A stretch of DNA of 64,000 nt from Salticus scenicus (lineage: Eukaryota; Arthropoda; Arachnida; Araneae; Salticidae): positions 270,703,830 through 270,767,829 of the forward strand of contig OZ005648.1 of NCBI GenBank assembly GCA_963930645.1, written 5' to 3'. Positions within the stretch are counted from its first letter, which is position 1; each line of letters opens with the position of its first letter. Under the pieces are notes generated by a model. That model made no database searches, had not been told where the DNA came from, and saw only the letters and a program-made list of their open reading frames with translations. Shown in pieces: positions 21,702 to 33,707 of this stretch. A program made the position numbers and the translations under genes.

Positions 21702-22842
21702 GCGTGATTGCTTCATCCCACCAGTGTTTTTTTTTTTTTGCTTTTTTCTTCCCGAGAAACAAAATACACTCCCTCCCCTCCTCCACTTTTAAAACGATTT
21801 CCCAACTGTTTCCAATTTCGTATTTCGACTCTTTTATTTAAACTATCATCGTTGAGAATAATGGCACAGGCAATATATTGCCAAAAAGTCATTATTCATT
21901 TTAATTTTTTCTGCGAATTTTATTGATGGACATCATATTTTAATGCATTATGAAAGGAATGTGATCTTAAAATATTGCAATTACATCCGCATTTTGGCGT
22001 ATAACTTTAAGGGGATCAAGTCGAATTATAAATTTGGTTGAAACCTCGATATGGACTCTGTGCATACCGAGTTTCATGCAAATAATTTCATAAATATGTT
22101 TCTTTTCTCTTATGAGTTTGAAACTTTTAAATGTCTATCATTTTAAAGCAAGATGGCAGATCGAAGGGATTAATAAATTTGGTTGAGTTGAGACCTCGAT
22201 GTGCACAATGTATATACTGAGTTTCAAGGAAATCGGTTAATAAATTCCTCCCTTTTTTGTATGAATTTGAAATTTTCAAATAGTTAACATTTAGAAACAA
22301 AATGGTGAATCAAGTCAAGCAACAAACTCATCCAAGATATTTCTAAGATATGCACGCTGTCCAATTTTGATTAGTATTCATTCAGCATTTCAGAAGTTAT
22401 CGTGATGACAAATTTTACATTACACGTTACTACATATCTACTTAAACTAAATGGTCGCAATAGGTGGCTTTTTTTTTTTTTTTTCGAAATCAATCTAAAA
22501 AATTTGTACCAAAAAACAAAACATTGCTACATTAAAGTATAGACGCAAATCCCAAGTAAAAACTTTAGTGTGAAAACAGCATATTGATAATTCAATTTAT
22601 CTAAATTCAATCTAAAAATAAATAAATAAAATTATGAAGAATGAAAAATAATTTCCCTGAGTAAAATAAAAAATTTTTATGTAATAAATTGATAATTACG
22701 TAATTAAATAATTTTAATTCTATGATATGCCTTAGAAATTCTCGGAATTTAAATTAACCCCTTAGAGTTCTTTGATACCTTTTCTTTGTTTTTAAAACTT
22801 CATCTATCCTTCCTTTTTTAATTTCATCCTCTGTTTTTTTTT
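21702..22842. other. AT-rich stretch holding a two-unit ~150-bp repeat
   Basis: Apart from the tandem pair at 22015-22310, nothing is recognised. ORFs at 21635-21926 run through a poly-T tract. Confidence 0.45.
22015..22312 (+). repeat. Two ~150-bp tandem units
   Basis: Unit 1 (about 22015-22158) and unit 2 (about 22159-22312) share 'ataaatttggttga', 'acctcgat', 'tgagtttca', 'atgagtttgaaacttt' or 'atgaatttgaaatttt', and 'aaaatggtg' or 'caagatggca'. They differ at roughly a third of positions, so the duplication is old. Confidence 0.6.
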
Positions 22843-22992
22843 TTTAGTACGGAGGACTATTAGTCTCAATTTACGGATAAAACGTTGTCGCCAGCTTTAT
22901 GACGATTGGGCATTTATCGAAAATATAATTGAATAATTTGAAAGCGATGTTATAATTTGAAAAAAAAAAAAGTAATAGTCTTCCGTGCTAAA
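22843..22992. mobile_element. 150-bp MITE, family I
   Basis: The left end TTTAGTACGGAGGACTATTA (22843-22862) is matched, inverted, at 22973-22992 with two mismatches. The sequence after the right end ('ctaaattctgtttttgac') resembles that after 59799 ('ttaaattctgttttgtg'), where another element ends in 'gtcgtactaaa'; the two are probably related and the family may extend past these repeats. Confidence 0.65.
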
Positions 22993-24261
22993 CTAAATTC
23001 TGTTTTTGACAGAATTTCAACAAAATCTTTTTTTTCTTTTTGAAAGGGGGGGGGGGGAAGAAAGAAAGAAAAGAAAAGAAAATTAATAATAATCAGTATA
23101 GAAAAAGTTGAAGAAACCCTTTTTTAGACAAAAATATATAAATTTTTTTTAATTGTTATTAAAAAAGTTTACGAGTTGATTTTAAATTTTTTTGAAATGA
23201 AAAGAAATTCACGCGTAAATATTAAAATTGATATAAAACTTTGTAAAAAATTAAACTTGCAGGGTAAAATTGACGTCATTATAGCTCTAAAGTTTCTTTT
23301 TATTATTATTATTATTATTATTTATTATAATTTTTTTTAATGAACCTTTTAATTTATTATTTACCTGTATATTTAATTTTGTATTTTTGAGAAAAAAAAA
23401 AAATCCATTTTCTTCTTTAAAATATATGTTACTTGATGCACGTTTTTTAATATCCATGAAAGAAAATTTAATTGAAAATAATTATAAGATAAAAAAAAAC
23501 TTTTTATAAACCATGTTTTAAAATTTTCTGTTGAATCATAGCTATAGAACTAACTACATTAGCACTTTATCAATGCGTAATGTTACGAAATTGTAAATAA
23601 TTGTATTTATTTTTGTTAAAATTCTTTCAAAAAGGCTTAGTAAGTTGATAAAATGTCAATTTTCTGCATTTCCAGCTCTTTTTTCGCGTTTTTGGCGAGA
23701 AAATCCTTATTATCGATATTCCAAAAATGGACGTTCTAATGTGATTGGTTAAAGAGTTACGGGAAATTTGAATTTAAAAAAAAGTTGGTTTTAAAAATAA
23801 AATATTAATCCTTTCCGAACAACATATATTTGCATCATCAACTACATTAGCACTTTATCAATGTGTAGAAAATCTTTAAAATGATAATGACGTTAATTTT
23901 TGCCAGATGCATAATTTAACTTTTTACAATTTTTTAACGCTCACGTTTAATTAAATGTATTTATTTTTATGTCGAAAGAAAATGAATTCGTAAATTTATG
24001 GCGCGTTTAACAGTAATAATAGAAATAACTTTTCCTGTAACCTTCTCTGCTAGTGATATTACATTTTCAAATAAAAAAAAAATTTCTTTGATTTTGTTTC
24101 TTTTTTTTACCATGCCATTTTAAATTTATATTTCGTCACATATTGTCTATAAGAAAATTTAGTGATAGATGGTAAAAAGATAAAACTTTTGTTAGATAAA
24201 AAAAAAAAAAAAAACTTACTAAAAGAAATGCCTTTAAGATAAAACCTAAAATTATTAAAGT

Positions 24262-24292
<31 letters not shown>

Positions 24293-25063
24293 ATTAATAA
24301 TTCAAGCAAAGTGTTACTTTGGCGACGATATAAAAAATCATATTTTTAAGTTTTTATACACAAAAATTTACTGTTTATTTTTTTATTCTTCTTGAAATTC
24401 TAACACGTTGTTATATTACAACAGTGGTTACCAATAAGAAGTATAAAATTTCAAAATATTATCAATAGAAAAGATGTTTTCGATAAGCTTGTGTGATAAA
24501 TCACCAACTGTATTAAACTAGCTATTTTCTCATTTGTTTTGCAAATTTTACAAGAGTTTATTGTTATTCAATATATCAATTATTATTTCTCCGCCCGTTT
24601 CTTAAATATAACATCAAAAAAGGCAAAACAAGTGTATGGGATACATCATGATTTAATATAAATCAATACGGTGAAATTTTGAAATTAATTAAAAGCTACA
24701 CATTCGAATATATAAAAAGAGCTTCCCGTTCTCTATTTTCGATTATAATCTATCAATATATTAAAAATTTGCACTGAATGACCTTTTTCCATTTTTGTAA
24801 GAAAAAAGTTTTACTTATTTATTTATATTTATATATGATTGTCAGCTTTTCTGAGAAAAAAGTTGGATTTATAAATTTTTTACAAGGATTTTTATAGCAT
24901 AAGTAATTTCTGCTCGTGTATTAATTGCCTCATGGAGGAATTATGCGGAAAATAACTTATATAATTTTTTCCCATCGTTACAAATAAAATAAATTGTTAA
25001 CTGATTAATACAACAGATAAATAGTTTATAATTTTTCCTTGCCCTCATTTCCTTCCTTTGACA

Positions 25064-25097
<34 letters not shown>

Positions 25098-27292
25098 GAG
25101 TTTTCTTTGAGAACAATTGAAGCTTCATATGATGAAACTGATCTGTGTAATTCAAATGTACAATTTTAATTATTGGCCGTTCCAGGTCGGGACACAGACA
25201 TCTTGGCATGATTGCCAAGAACGAAAATTTAATCTTTTTCATTATAAGTTACGAGTTGATAATGATACCAGACGTAATAATATCTCCTTTAGTTGAGTTC
25301 AACGTCTATCATGATTTGCTGCTTTTCTGGTTTTAGATTTTTGTTTTCAGAAACATCTCATTCCTTCCCGATTGTTTAAAGTTTAAAGAAATTTTGTTTT
25401 TCATTCTTTCAAGTTTGCTATCGATATAAGTTGTTTCCTCCAAGCTAGTTAGATCAGGTCGGAATTCCTTTATAAAATAGAACTGATTATAGAATAAACA
25501 GGAAGTAAAATTGTCAAAATAGATATAGGATGTATCAATTATTCTGTTTTGTTTTCATCATTTAAATTTCTTCATAGAGAAATAATTTAAAATGACAATG
25601 AAATCGCATTATCAATTTTGAATCTGTCTTTTTTAGTATTAACAAAATACACCCCTTAGAAAATTTTGGATTAACTTCTTACTAATCGACTTTAAGACAA
25701 AATTTTTGGAGAAATACTACTACAATGCCTCCTTCCCTCCTAAATCTGCAGTAATTACTCTCAGGAAAAAAATTGTGAATTTAAATAGTTTTTCGTCGCA
25801 AATGAGAAGTTTTTTTTTCAGTCAACCGATGAGTAAGTAATATCAATTTCCTAAAGATAAAATAATAAATATGGTTAAATAGAATATAATTTCATTTAAA
25901 GATTTTTCCTTAAAATTTTCCCACTATTAAAATTTGAGACATTTACCTATGGATTTGAATTGTTTGTCGCTTCAATAACTTTGCTCAAAGTACTTGCTCC
26001 CTTTTACATTAAATGAGATGTTTTGTTAAAGTGCATGATTTAGATATTAGATGCAAACATCTTGTGCGGTAACAATATGTTCAATAAAATTACTTAAAAG
26101 TATCGCAATTCAGTTAATTTTAATAAAGATGCTTGTTTGCATCTTATTTATTTGTTTATATTCGTAATTTCTGATTTTAAGAGTATTTTATTATTATTAT
26201 TATTATTATGAGAGAAATAAGCATTTGTTTTTTTTAAATACTTGGTAATTTAATTAAACCCGATACATCTAATTTGCATTTCAAAAAAGAAGAAAAGCGG
26301 AGGCGGAAATGTTTTAACAGCTGTATTATGATGCTATTATTATAAGCAATAATATGCATTACATATTGGTAATGGAACATATTCTCACTTTGGGTTCGAG
26401 GCTACAAGAATATCAGCTGGTTAGGCAAACAATCCTTAACTCTACCATAACAAAGCACTGTGGCTTGCAAATTTTTTATCTTGCAACATTATTTATAAGA
26501 GTTACAGATTATATGAAATTGAAGTAAGAGTGATATAGTGATAGCTTTGTTTTGTTTTTAATCCAGTTTTAGCAATATAATTTAATATTAATCAACATAT
26601 GTAATATTAAAAGTTGCCATGTGAACTGTGGCGATGCTAACAAATTTAAATGGATGTTCCATTTAATAAATTCCTTTATTAAAGTGATTGAAATTCTAAT
26701 TATTTAAGCTTTGATGTCTATATATGGTGTATGTGTGTGTGTATAAAATGCTCTTATTAATCTTTTATTCATTATATATATATGTGTGTATACATAAAAT
26801 GTTCTGCAATTTTACGATATGGAATAGTCTTAACTTTATCATTCCATTCAGTTGTTTACATTTCTCTTTTGTTCTTGTTTGAACAGATATCTGATTATTA
26901 AGTTTCACTGGAGAAATATTTAGGAAAATGTTATGCGTAACAATAAAATGGAATCTTGAATCTAATTTGTTTACAAAATATCGGCCACGTGTTCGGCGAT
27001 TTTACCTACTGTGACGTCACAGGAATATTGTCCATTAGACATTTATTACAATTTTGAATTATTAATATGACTGATTTCGTAAAAGAAAAATGGAAAATAG
27101 TAAGGTAATTTTTATATAATTATTTAAATATTTAAACAGGTCTCACTCTGGTACAGCTTTTGTATAATAATTATTTCTTTATTAAATCTCAAAAATGTAT
27201 TACAAAAGATCGCTGTAGAAATATGTTGGTGTAAAAGTTGCGTCAGAGTATTACCCTGTATTTATATATTTACTTTTTAAAGAGTAATTGTT

Positions 27293-27323
<31 letters not shown>

Positions 27324-27901
27324 TTAAGATTAAAATTTTCATTAACTTTTGATATTTAAAAGGAAACTATTTAATATAGCACAGATGTTAAAAGTAGGCT
27401 GATTAATTTCTTATCTGAATTTCTTTGTTTACTGTACTGAGGATCACCATTTATTAATGATGCTGAAAAAAAAAAGGGGGGTAAAGTATTCAAATAATAA
27501 ATAACCAAGCGAAATGAGAGAGACATATTCACAAAAAAATTTATTAAAAAAGGAACTAAAAGGTTTAAAAAAAAATCAGCAATATTTTAACAGAAAAACT
27601 GAATATATCCAGGATTACTTGAGCCTAATTGAAATCTAATTCAATAATTAAATCAATCAAACAAATTTCCACATAAAGTAAGGAGAAATAAACTAAGTGT
27701 ATTCCGAAAACAAATTAAGAATGAATATCCATAAGAAAAAAACATTTAAGAAAAGTAATGACCGTAAAAGTATTATGTAGAACATCTCTAAATTCATTCA
27801 CATGACATAATCTAAGCAAAGTACTAGAAATGCCTGTGCGTGTGACTGCAAATTACTAAATTATTCACATGCAAAGCCCGATTTCTAAGGAGGGGGAAGC
27901 T

Positions 27902-27937
<36 letters not shown>

Positions 27938-28459
27938 AAGAAAGAAAGAAAGAAAATAGAAAAAATATGTAAAATAGAAGCTTTTGAGGATATGCAAAAA
28001 TCTTGTAGCCAATCCGAAACTATCACCTTCCTTTTGCTAGACGAGTGGGCAATGCCAACGAACTACTTTCATTTATAATTTTTTTTTTTTTTTTTTTTAC
28101 AAATTGTTACATCTAAGGTGTTTAGCAACGTATATTTTAATAATACTGTCGTCATTTTCAAACCATTGAAATCATTACATTGTGCATTTATGTTTTTGAT
28201 ACGTAATTTTTAAGTGGTTGAAAAATATAAAAACTTGACATTTGATTTCTATCTTACTTTCAAGAGATATATATATATATATAAAAAAAAAAGTGTCTTT
28301 TTCGGATACTGCAACGAGCCCAATTTTCTTAAGAAAGTTATACAAAATGTGAAAGGAGACTTCAAATTTCGAAGTCAACGAATTTTTCTCCCAAAGAAAA
28401 ATAAAAAATTGGAAAAGTGTGGACGTAAAATGTTTTACTTGCAGTTCGGGTTGAATAGG
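22993..28459. other. About 5.5 kb of AT-rich DNA, no gene seen
   Basis: The stretch contains homopolymers (G run near 23045-23055, poly-T near 24258-24285, poly-A near 25064-25094 and 27905-27934), (TTA)n near 23300-23322 and 26188-26209, and (TA)n near 26773-26782 and 27306-27324. A 31-bp phrase 'ctacattagcactttatcaa' occurs twice, near 23555 and 23842. No coding signature, tRNA or transposon end was found. The 112- and 97-codon overlapping ORFs at 28175-28513 are mirror frames and are not credible proteins. Confidence 0.45.
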
Positions 28460-28930
28460 TTTAGCGTTGTAGTAGAGGTACGCAACGGGCATTTGGTGAT
28501 GGTCTGAGATCAACGCCTGCTTGCAATCGGTAAAAGATGCAGTTAAGTTGTGGTTGAAGTTGAAGGATTTTACGTCGCACTAGAGCTACACTACTGGCAA
28601 TTGGCGACGGTCTGTCTCACCCCTACAGATAGTCTGGAGACATGCCATTACAATTTTGATCCTCCTTGGAGATGATGGCTTCTCCATTTAGGTGACCCCC
28701 AGAGGTATAATTTGGATGGGAACATGGAGGACATTGCAGCAGGACGGATTTTACGTGTACCAGTCACCATTAGTGTACACTATGGTCTTCGACCGGCTCG
28801 AGTACCAAACCTGCAAAGTGCAGATAGAAAAGCAAAGATTTCTAACAAGAAATATATTTTTTTTCCACGTTTGAGTTTGAGGGTTTTTTACATAGAACTA
28901 GAGCTACGCTGAGCAACTGGGGATACAATT
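28460..28930 (+). repeat. GC-richer dispersed repeat with three related sub-blocks
   Basis: Three sub-blocks are alike: 28463-28509 ('gtagtagaggtacgcaacgg'), 28566-28620 ('gcactagagctacactactg') and 28883-28925 ('gaactagagctacgctgagc'), each followed by 'g/ctggcgatggtct' or a variant. In between lie 'cttctccatttaggtgaccc' and 'gcaggacggattttacgtgt'. The base composition (about 45% GC) differs from its surroundings. I recall similar noncoding repeats in spider genomes, but cannot verify this. ORFs of 60 and 66 codons here are in overlapping frames and not supported. Confidence 0.5.
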
Positions 28931-30014
28931 TTCTTCACGAAATATGCATTAAATATTTCGGACTTTTCCCCTTGAAAATAGAATAACAGAAACACAAGAC
29001 AAAATCTCTCTCGAAGCTTTACAAAATTTATTGTGTTTACTTCAGAAAAATTGCTGTCGTCCCTTTGAAAACCATCGAAGACAACGGAGCCAACTCCTCT
29101 ATTTACCGCATTATAAGAGGCTGCATGACTACTATTAAAATTAAGACGAAAAGTTAAAGAAAACAGTAACACTAACAGTCAACCACCAATAACCTAAAAC
29201 TACATCATAATGAAAAGAAAAATTATAAATGCTACACTTTTCAATATTAACAAACGTTACGGTTACGTAATGAAATCTTTTCTAAAAGTAGGATGTTTCA
29301 TTCATTAGATAATTCTTTTTGTCTTCTTGCTCGGTAAAAGGAGAAAATTGCCTTCACTTTTTTTTTTAAATCGTCCTCTCTCTTTCAAAACTGTGTCAGA
29401 GTTAAAGCAACGCAATCGAAGGGAAAACTGTTGATGAGGTGATGATGATAAAAGTTTCTTTCTTTTTCTTTTTAAGTATTGATTAAATAGACTGAAACGT
29501 AAATTAAGGCTATGATATTTTTTTATAGCAGTAGTTGTTCTTTAATGTAAAACAAGGTACTTTTACTTTGAATAATATAGTAATCAGTATGTAATAGAAT
29601 TAACTTTGAGGCACCTCCCCCCCCCCCCCCTCTTTTCATTATTACTTTAGTTTTTGTGATTTAGATGCAACTACAAGAATACTATTACAAGATAGTATTG
29701 TTAGAAAATGCATGTAAAAATGTTTTAAGACATCATTCATAAACAGTAGATTGTCAGGGAATAAGAGATACAGGCGGACATAAAATTATTAATCAATTAA
29801 TTTATCAATTATTATTATTTATTAATCAAGTTAAATATTCTATGAGTAAATATTGAAAAAAATCTTGAAAATCTTTTACTCAACTTCGTATGTTTTTGCT
29901 ATTTTTTCTTCTGTGGCTCTAGTATCCCCCTCCCCCCCCCCCCTGTTTAGGTGGAACAAAAAAAGGATTTTGGTTCATTGGTTAGCTTTTTTTAGTCTAC
30001 CTTTTTGTTATTGA
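28931..30014. other. AT-rich stretch with poly-C tracts, no gene seen
   Basis: Runs of C occur near 29617-29630 and 29927-29943. The 94-codon minus-strand frame at 28888-29172 has no recognised domain. Confidence 0.45.
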
Positions 30015-30165
30015 GACTTTCTAACAAGGTTGAAAAAATTTTATGACTTCGGTTTGTCTGTCTATCTAACTGTCTATCGCCTGTCTGATCGCGCCCAAAC
30101 TTCCAAACCTATTTTAAGAATACATTGAAACTGATACATGCCATTCATATTTCCCATGGAAACAA
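30015..30165 (-). repeat. Family E fragment, minus strand
   Basis: 'ctttctaacaaggttgaaaa', 'tgacttcggtttgtctgtct' and 'tttcccatggaaac' are the reverse complement of the right part of the 14.1-15.3-kb block (gacagacaaaccgaagcca...gctagaaag). Confidence 0.6.
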
Positions 30166-30204
30166 TTAGCAGTAATATATTTAGGAAACATTTTGGATTT
30201 ATTA

Positions 30205-30430
30205 TTTTAGTGTATCTGAACATATAATAAAATAAGATGTTTGTGTGTTTCTATGTCATTGTGTATGTATATCCAGAGCTTTTTAGGAAAACGGCTGATC
30301 ACAGAGCTACACACATTTGCATGGAGGTTCGTAATGACCTCTCCTGATGCACATCGAAGCCCGATTTTCGAATTTTTGATTAGTTTTCTTTTAATTAATT
30401 AAAATGTGAAGATAATAACCTTCTAATAAA
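30205..30430 (+). mobile_element. Helitron 5' region fragment
   Basis: From 'tgtgtgtttctatgtcattg' through 'gagctttttaggaaaacggc', 'cacagagctac', 'gatgcacatcgaagcccgat' and 'gaagataataacct', this matches 42150-42335, the 5' part of the Helitron-like element, at about 80%. The 3' part is missing, so it is a truncated copy. Confidence 0.6.
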
Positions 30431-30819
30431 AAAATAAAATAAACAAATAAATACTGAGAATAGCCATGTTTAACGAAGGAGAACTTTTCAATCTAAAATT
30501 TAATTTATACATTATTATTATTATTATTTCACTTAATAAAGGATAAAAAAAAAAAAAAAAAAAAGGTTAGTTTTTATATTCATAAATGATGCGTCATATA
30601 CTACGTTCCGAAAATATTTTTCTTTAAACAAGAACAAACATATGTTTACACATACAAGTAGACCTGAAAATTAAAATCTTAAGTTACTTTAAAAATGCAC
30701 AATGATTGTTTCGTCAAAAAAAAAAAAAAAAAAGCACAACGAAAAAAGTTCGTGTGTTTTAAAAATGCTACACCTCTTAAAAACATTCTCATAGTATATA
30801 CAGATATATTATACAGATC

Positions 30820-31033
30820 TTAACCCTTTGAGGTGGGATGTCCTGGCTGCAAAGACGTAGAAACTTAAGTCCTAACTGCAAAAATTCATCTCAGAACTTT
30901 TTTTTTTTGCAAAATTTTACTTTTATAAAGTAGCAGAAAAAGCCATTCATTTCTTCTGTTTTAGTTTTGTTCGTAAATTCTGGTGGCAGTTTAATTTAAA
31001 TGGGCACAATTTCCTTGCGCCTCAAAGAGTTAA
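30820..31033. mobile_element. piggyBac-like MITE with TTAA flanks
   Basis: TTAA at 30820-30823 and 31030-31033 flank a 206-bp body that starts CCCTTTGAGG and ends CCTCAAAGAG, a 10-bp inverted repeat with one mismatch. The interior is noncoding. The ends differ from those at 356-584 and 44716-45235, so at least three TTAA families occur here. Confidence 0.7.
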
Positions 31034-31499
31034 AATACGGACTACATATAAACATATTCAAACAGATTATTGTTTTTTTCTAGTTATTTCATTTACATTT
31101 GAAATTATTCTCTGCGTTTTTTGAACTGTGCACTATTTCAATATATTATGCGTATTATAGTACATAAGTGTCTAACATAACATGTAGTATGGAGTTTATA
31201 TACAGAGTCGTACAAAAGAATTGAAATAAATTATCACATTGTGTATTGATAAGTTATAACATTAAAGAAATTATAAAGTAATGTTTTAACATTTTATTTT
31301 TTCTTTCGAATTTATTAAAATTGCAAAAATATCAAAAGTGAATTTATCGTACATTACAAATTTATTATTGCTATAAAAGTAATTTTAGAAACATTTGTAA
31401 TTCGTAATTGTAATATATCGAATAAAATAAGTTGACCTCATTAAAGATTTCTTAAAATTTTTCTTGTGATTTAAAGAAGCGAATATATCTGTGAAATAT

Positions 31500-31532
<33 letters not shown>

Positions 31533-32580
31533 ACTTGTTTCTTATGATATAACACTATTTTTATGTATCTTATAACAGTTTATATAAATCTCACCAAAAT
31601 ATATAACCTTTTCTCGATTTCTTAAAATGCAATTAATCTTGAGATATATTGAGATGATAAATCACAATGTAAATGAATATTACGTCAGTTTTGTAATGTT
31701 ATTAAATTTTACAGACACAGTTGAAGGTAAAGTAAGTAGGTTAGAGATAAGTTCAGAAATATTTCATTTCATGGTCCGTTGCTATTTCTGTGTAATTTCT
31801 AAATGTAATGGTTCGTAATAAAAAATAATTAAGTATCCTGTTATATAAAATCTTATGATCCAATTAAACTATATGCACGTATTAGCATTTCCGAAAAGTA
31901 TAATATATCTATTATTTTTATTTATTTTTTTAGTCTTTTAGCTTTGCATGAAATGACATCATTTTATTGAAATGATATGAACTCAGAATTTGGAGAACAA
32001 TCCGAAAAATCTTCATAAATTAGTCTAAGCGATTTTTTTTTTCTCGTTTTTCTCATCGAAACCACTGTTGCGACTCTTAATTTTTCGAACTATTTATTTG
32101 CTATTGTACATGCATAAGAAAAAACAGTGACCACTCACCGAGACAAGGTCGAGCTTAGCAAGGCGTTTCGTTAAGGTAGTATGTAACTTCGTGTTAATAG
32201 TAATAAGGAGCGTCCGACAGTTACACGGAAAAAGGAAGGTTTTCGTTTTAAAGATGCGGAACGTATGATCCACAGAGGTTATTCTTATTAGTCAGGCAAA
32301 ACGAAACATAAACATGGACTCTGATATTTTATTTTCTCTTTTTGCTTAAAGTAATTACTGGACATGGGAACAAGCTAACATAAGAAATAATTACTCTGTA
32401 TGGGTCAGATAAAAATAAAAAGTAAAAGTCAGCGTACAGTTGACATCCCAGTCTGCAATAGTAGTTAAACGGAACACAAAATTTTAGAAATGGTTACAGT
32501 ATAGGAAATCTATTATCTGTAATGCTATTTATTGTAGTTACTTTGTACACCTTCAAAATTTCAGATTGGTATTTGTTTTT
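31034..32580. other. AT-rich noncoding stretch, no gene seen
   Basis: A poly-T tract of about 28 bases lies near 31501-31528. The segment 32120-32520 is less AT-rich, but no repeat or frame is recognised in it. Confidence 0.45.
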
Positions 32581-33105
32581 AACACGCTTTTATTAGCTTC
32601 ACCTGTATGTATGTATGTATGTTTGTAACCGCTCTGGGAGCAAACAAAAAATCTATATTGTAAAAAAAGACTTTCCTTACGTGAACGCTGTGGCTGTGAG
32701 GTAAAGCTTCGGGCTACGAGCCTAAAGGTCTAATGTTCAAGCCCAGTCAGGGGAGATTTTTTTTTAAATGGTTTTTGTTTAATTCTAAATTATTTATTTC
32801 TCATTCCTTCATTATGTTATTTATTCAGTTAATATTACGCAATTTCTAGGCTTTTTAACACGTATTCATTTGACATGATGTAACTATTAATGTATGTAAC
32901 GGAATCTTGGAAATCAATTTTCGGTTACTTCTGGTCGTCCGATTGACCTGAAATTTTGCACACGACTTCATTATCGATGGCAATAACAAGTGTTTCCAGG
33001 TGCCTATCCTTTCAGGGGTAGGTTCCAGGGGCAAAGTATTAAGTAAAACCCCCATTTTTTTTAACTTTAAAATTATTTTAGTTAACATTTCAATAAAAGC
33101 GTGTT
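32581..33105 (+). mobile_element. Family A: TIR element carrying a tRNA-like module, copy 2
   Basis: AACACGCTTTTAT (32581-32593) and ATAAAAGCGTGTT (33093-33105) form the same perfect 13-bp inverted repeat as in copy 1. The left 200 bp match copy 1 closely: (TGTA)n seed, 'gtttgtaaccgctctgggag', tRNA-like block at 32673-32755 and 'tggtttttgtttaattctaa'. The right half (32830-33090) has extra DNA absent from copy 1, including 'ttctggtcgtccgattgacc' and 'tttcaggggtaggttccagg'. Copy 2 (525 bp) may be closer to the ancestral form. No transposase is present. Confidence 0.65.
32673..32755 (+). tRNA. tRNA-like module inside family A copy 2 (degenerate)
   Basis: It keeps 'gtggctgtgaggtaaagc' and 'taatgttcaagcccagtcag'. 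Relative to copy 1 it has lost G in the B-box-like motif (gttcaa for gttcga). It is not a functional tRNA. Confidence 0.35.
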
Positions 33106-33354
33106 CTTTAATTTTTTAAAAGTATAATTTCATTATTTAATAATCTAGAACCAAGCAACATTATTACAGAATGCAAGAAAGATGTGAGAGAGTTGCAAGA
33201 AAGTCACTTGATAAAAAACATTATATATACATACACATAATTATATATGTTATAGATATAGTAACCTTTTTAGGCTTTTGTGCATTGTTTTGGCACTTAA
33301 TGATCTGTATATTTTGCATTAAATTTCTTTTTGTTCTTTATATATATTATATAG

Positions 33355-33707
33355 GGAACATTTCTGGTTTTCAGCATTTAAAATTCTATTTTTCATTTCA
33401 TAAATTCTCTTTTCTTTTATCGGATCCTTTTGGTTAATTTATCACTTTCCATTTCTATTATCTGAAGAATGTTTCTAATGGTTTAATGGTTTTTGCAAAT
33501 TATCTCATCGTTAGGCTTATGTGTTATGTTTGTGTCATTTCTCTTCTGCGTAAGTACTTTAACACGTTTTTACTAATCAGTGTAATCAAATTAAATTACC
33601 ATCGTGACAATAATTTTATTCGAAATACATCTCATTTAAAATTTCATATGTTGGTATTTTCATCTATCTTTGTTGCAAAGGAATTAAATTATTCAAATTA
33701 TATATAT
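33355..33707 (+). repeat. Dispersed repeat J, copy 1
   Basis: This segment matches 47245-47632 on the opposite strand: 'ttttcagcatttaaaattc', 'ggcttatgtgttatgtt.gtgtcatttctcttctgc', 'gtaagtacttta', 'tttttactaatca' and 'cttcatctatctt'. The overall match is about 75-80% with indels. The repeat ends exactly where the mariner-type element begins. The ORFs across it (88 and 84 codons) are not conserved in the other copy. Confidence 0.65.

Noticed and set aside
28175..28513. Overlapping ORFs of 112 (minus) and 97 (plus) codons
   Set aside because: Opposed frames over the same DNA, with Phe/Ile/Tyr/Lys bias and (TA)n/poly-A content; no domain.
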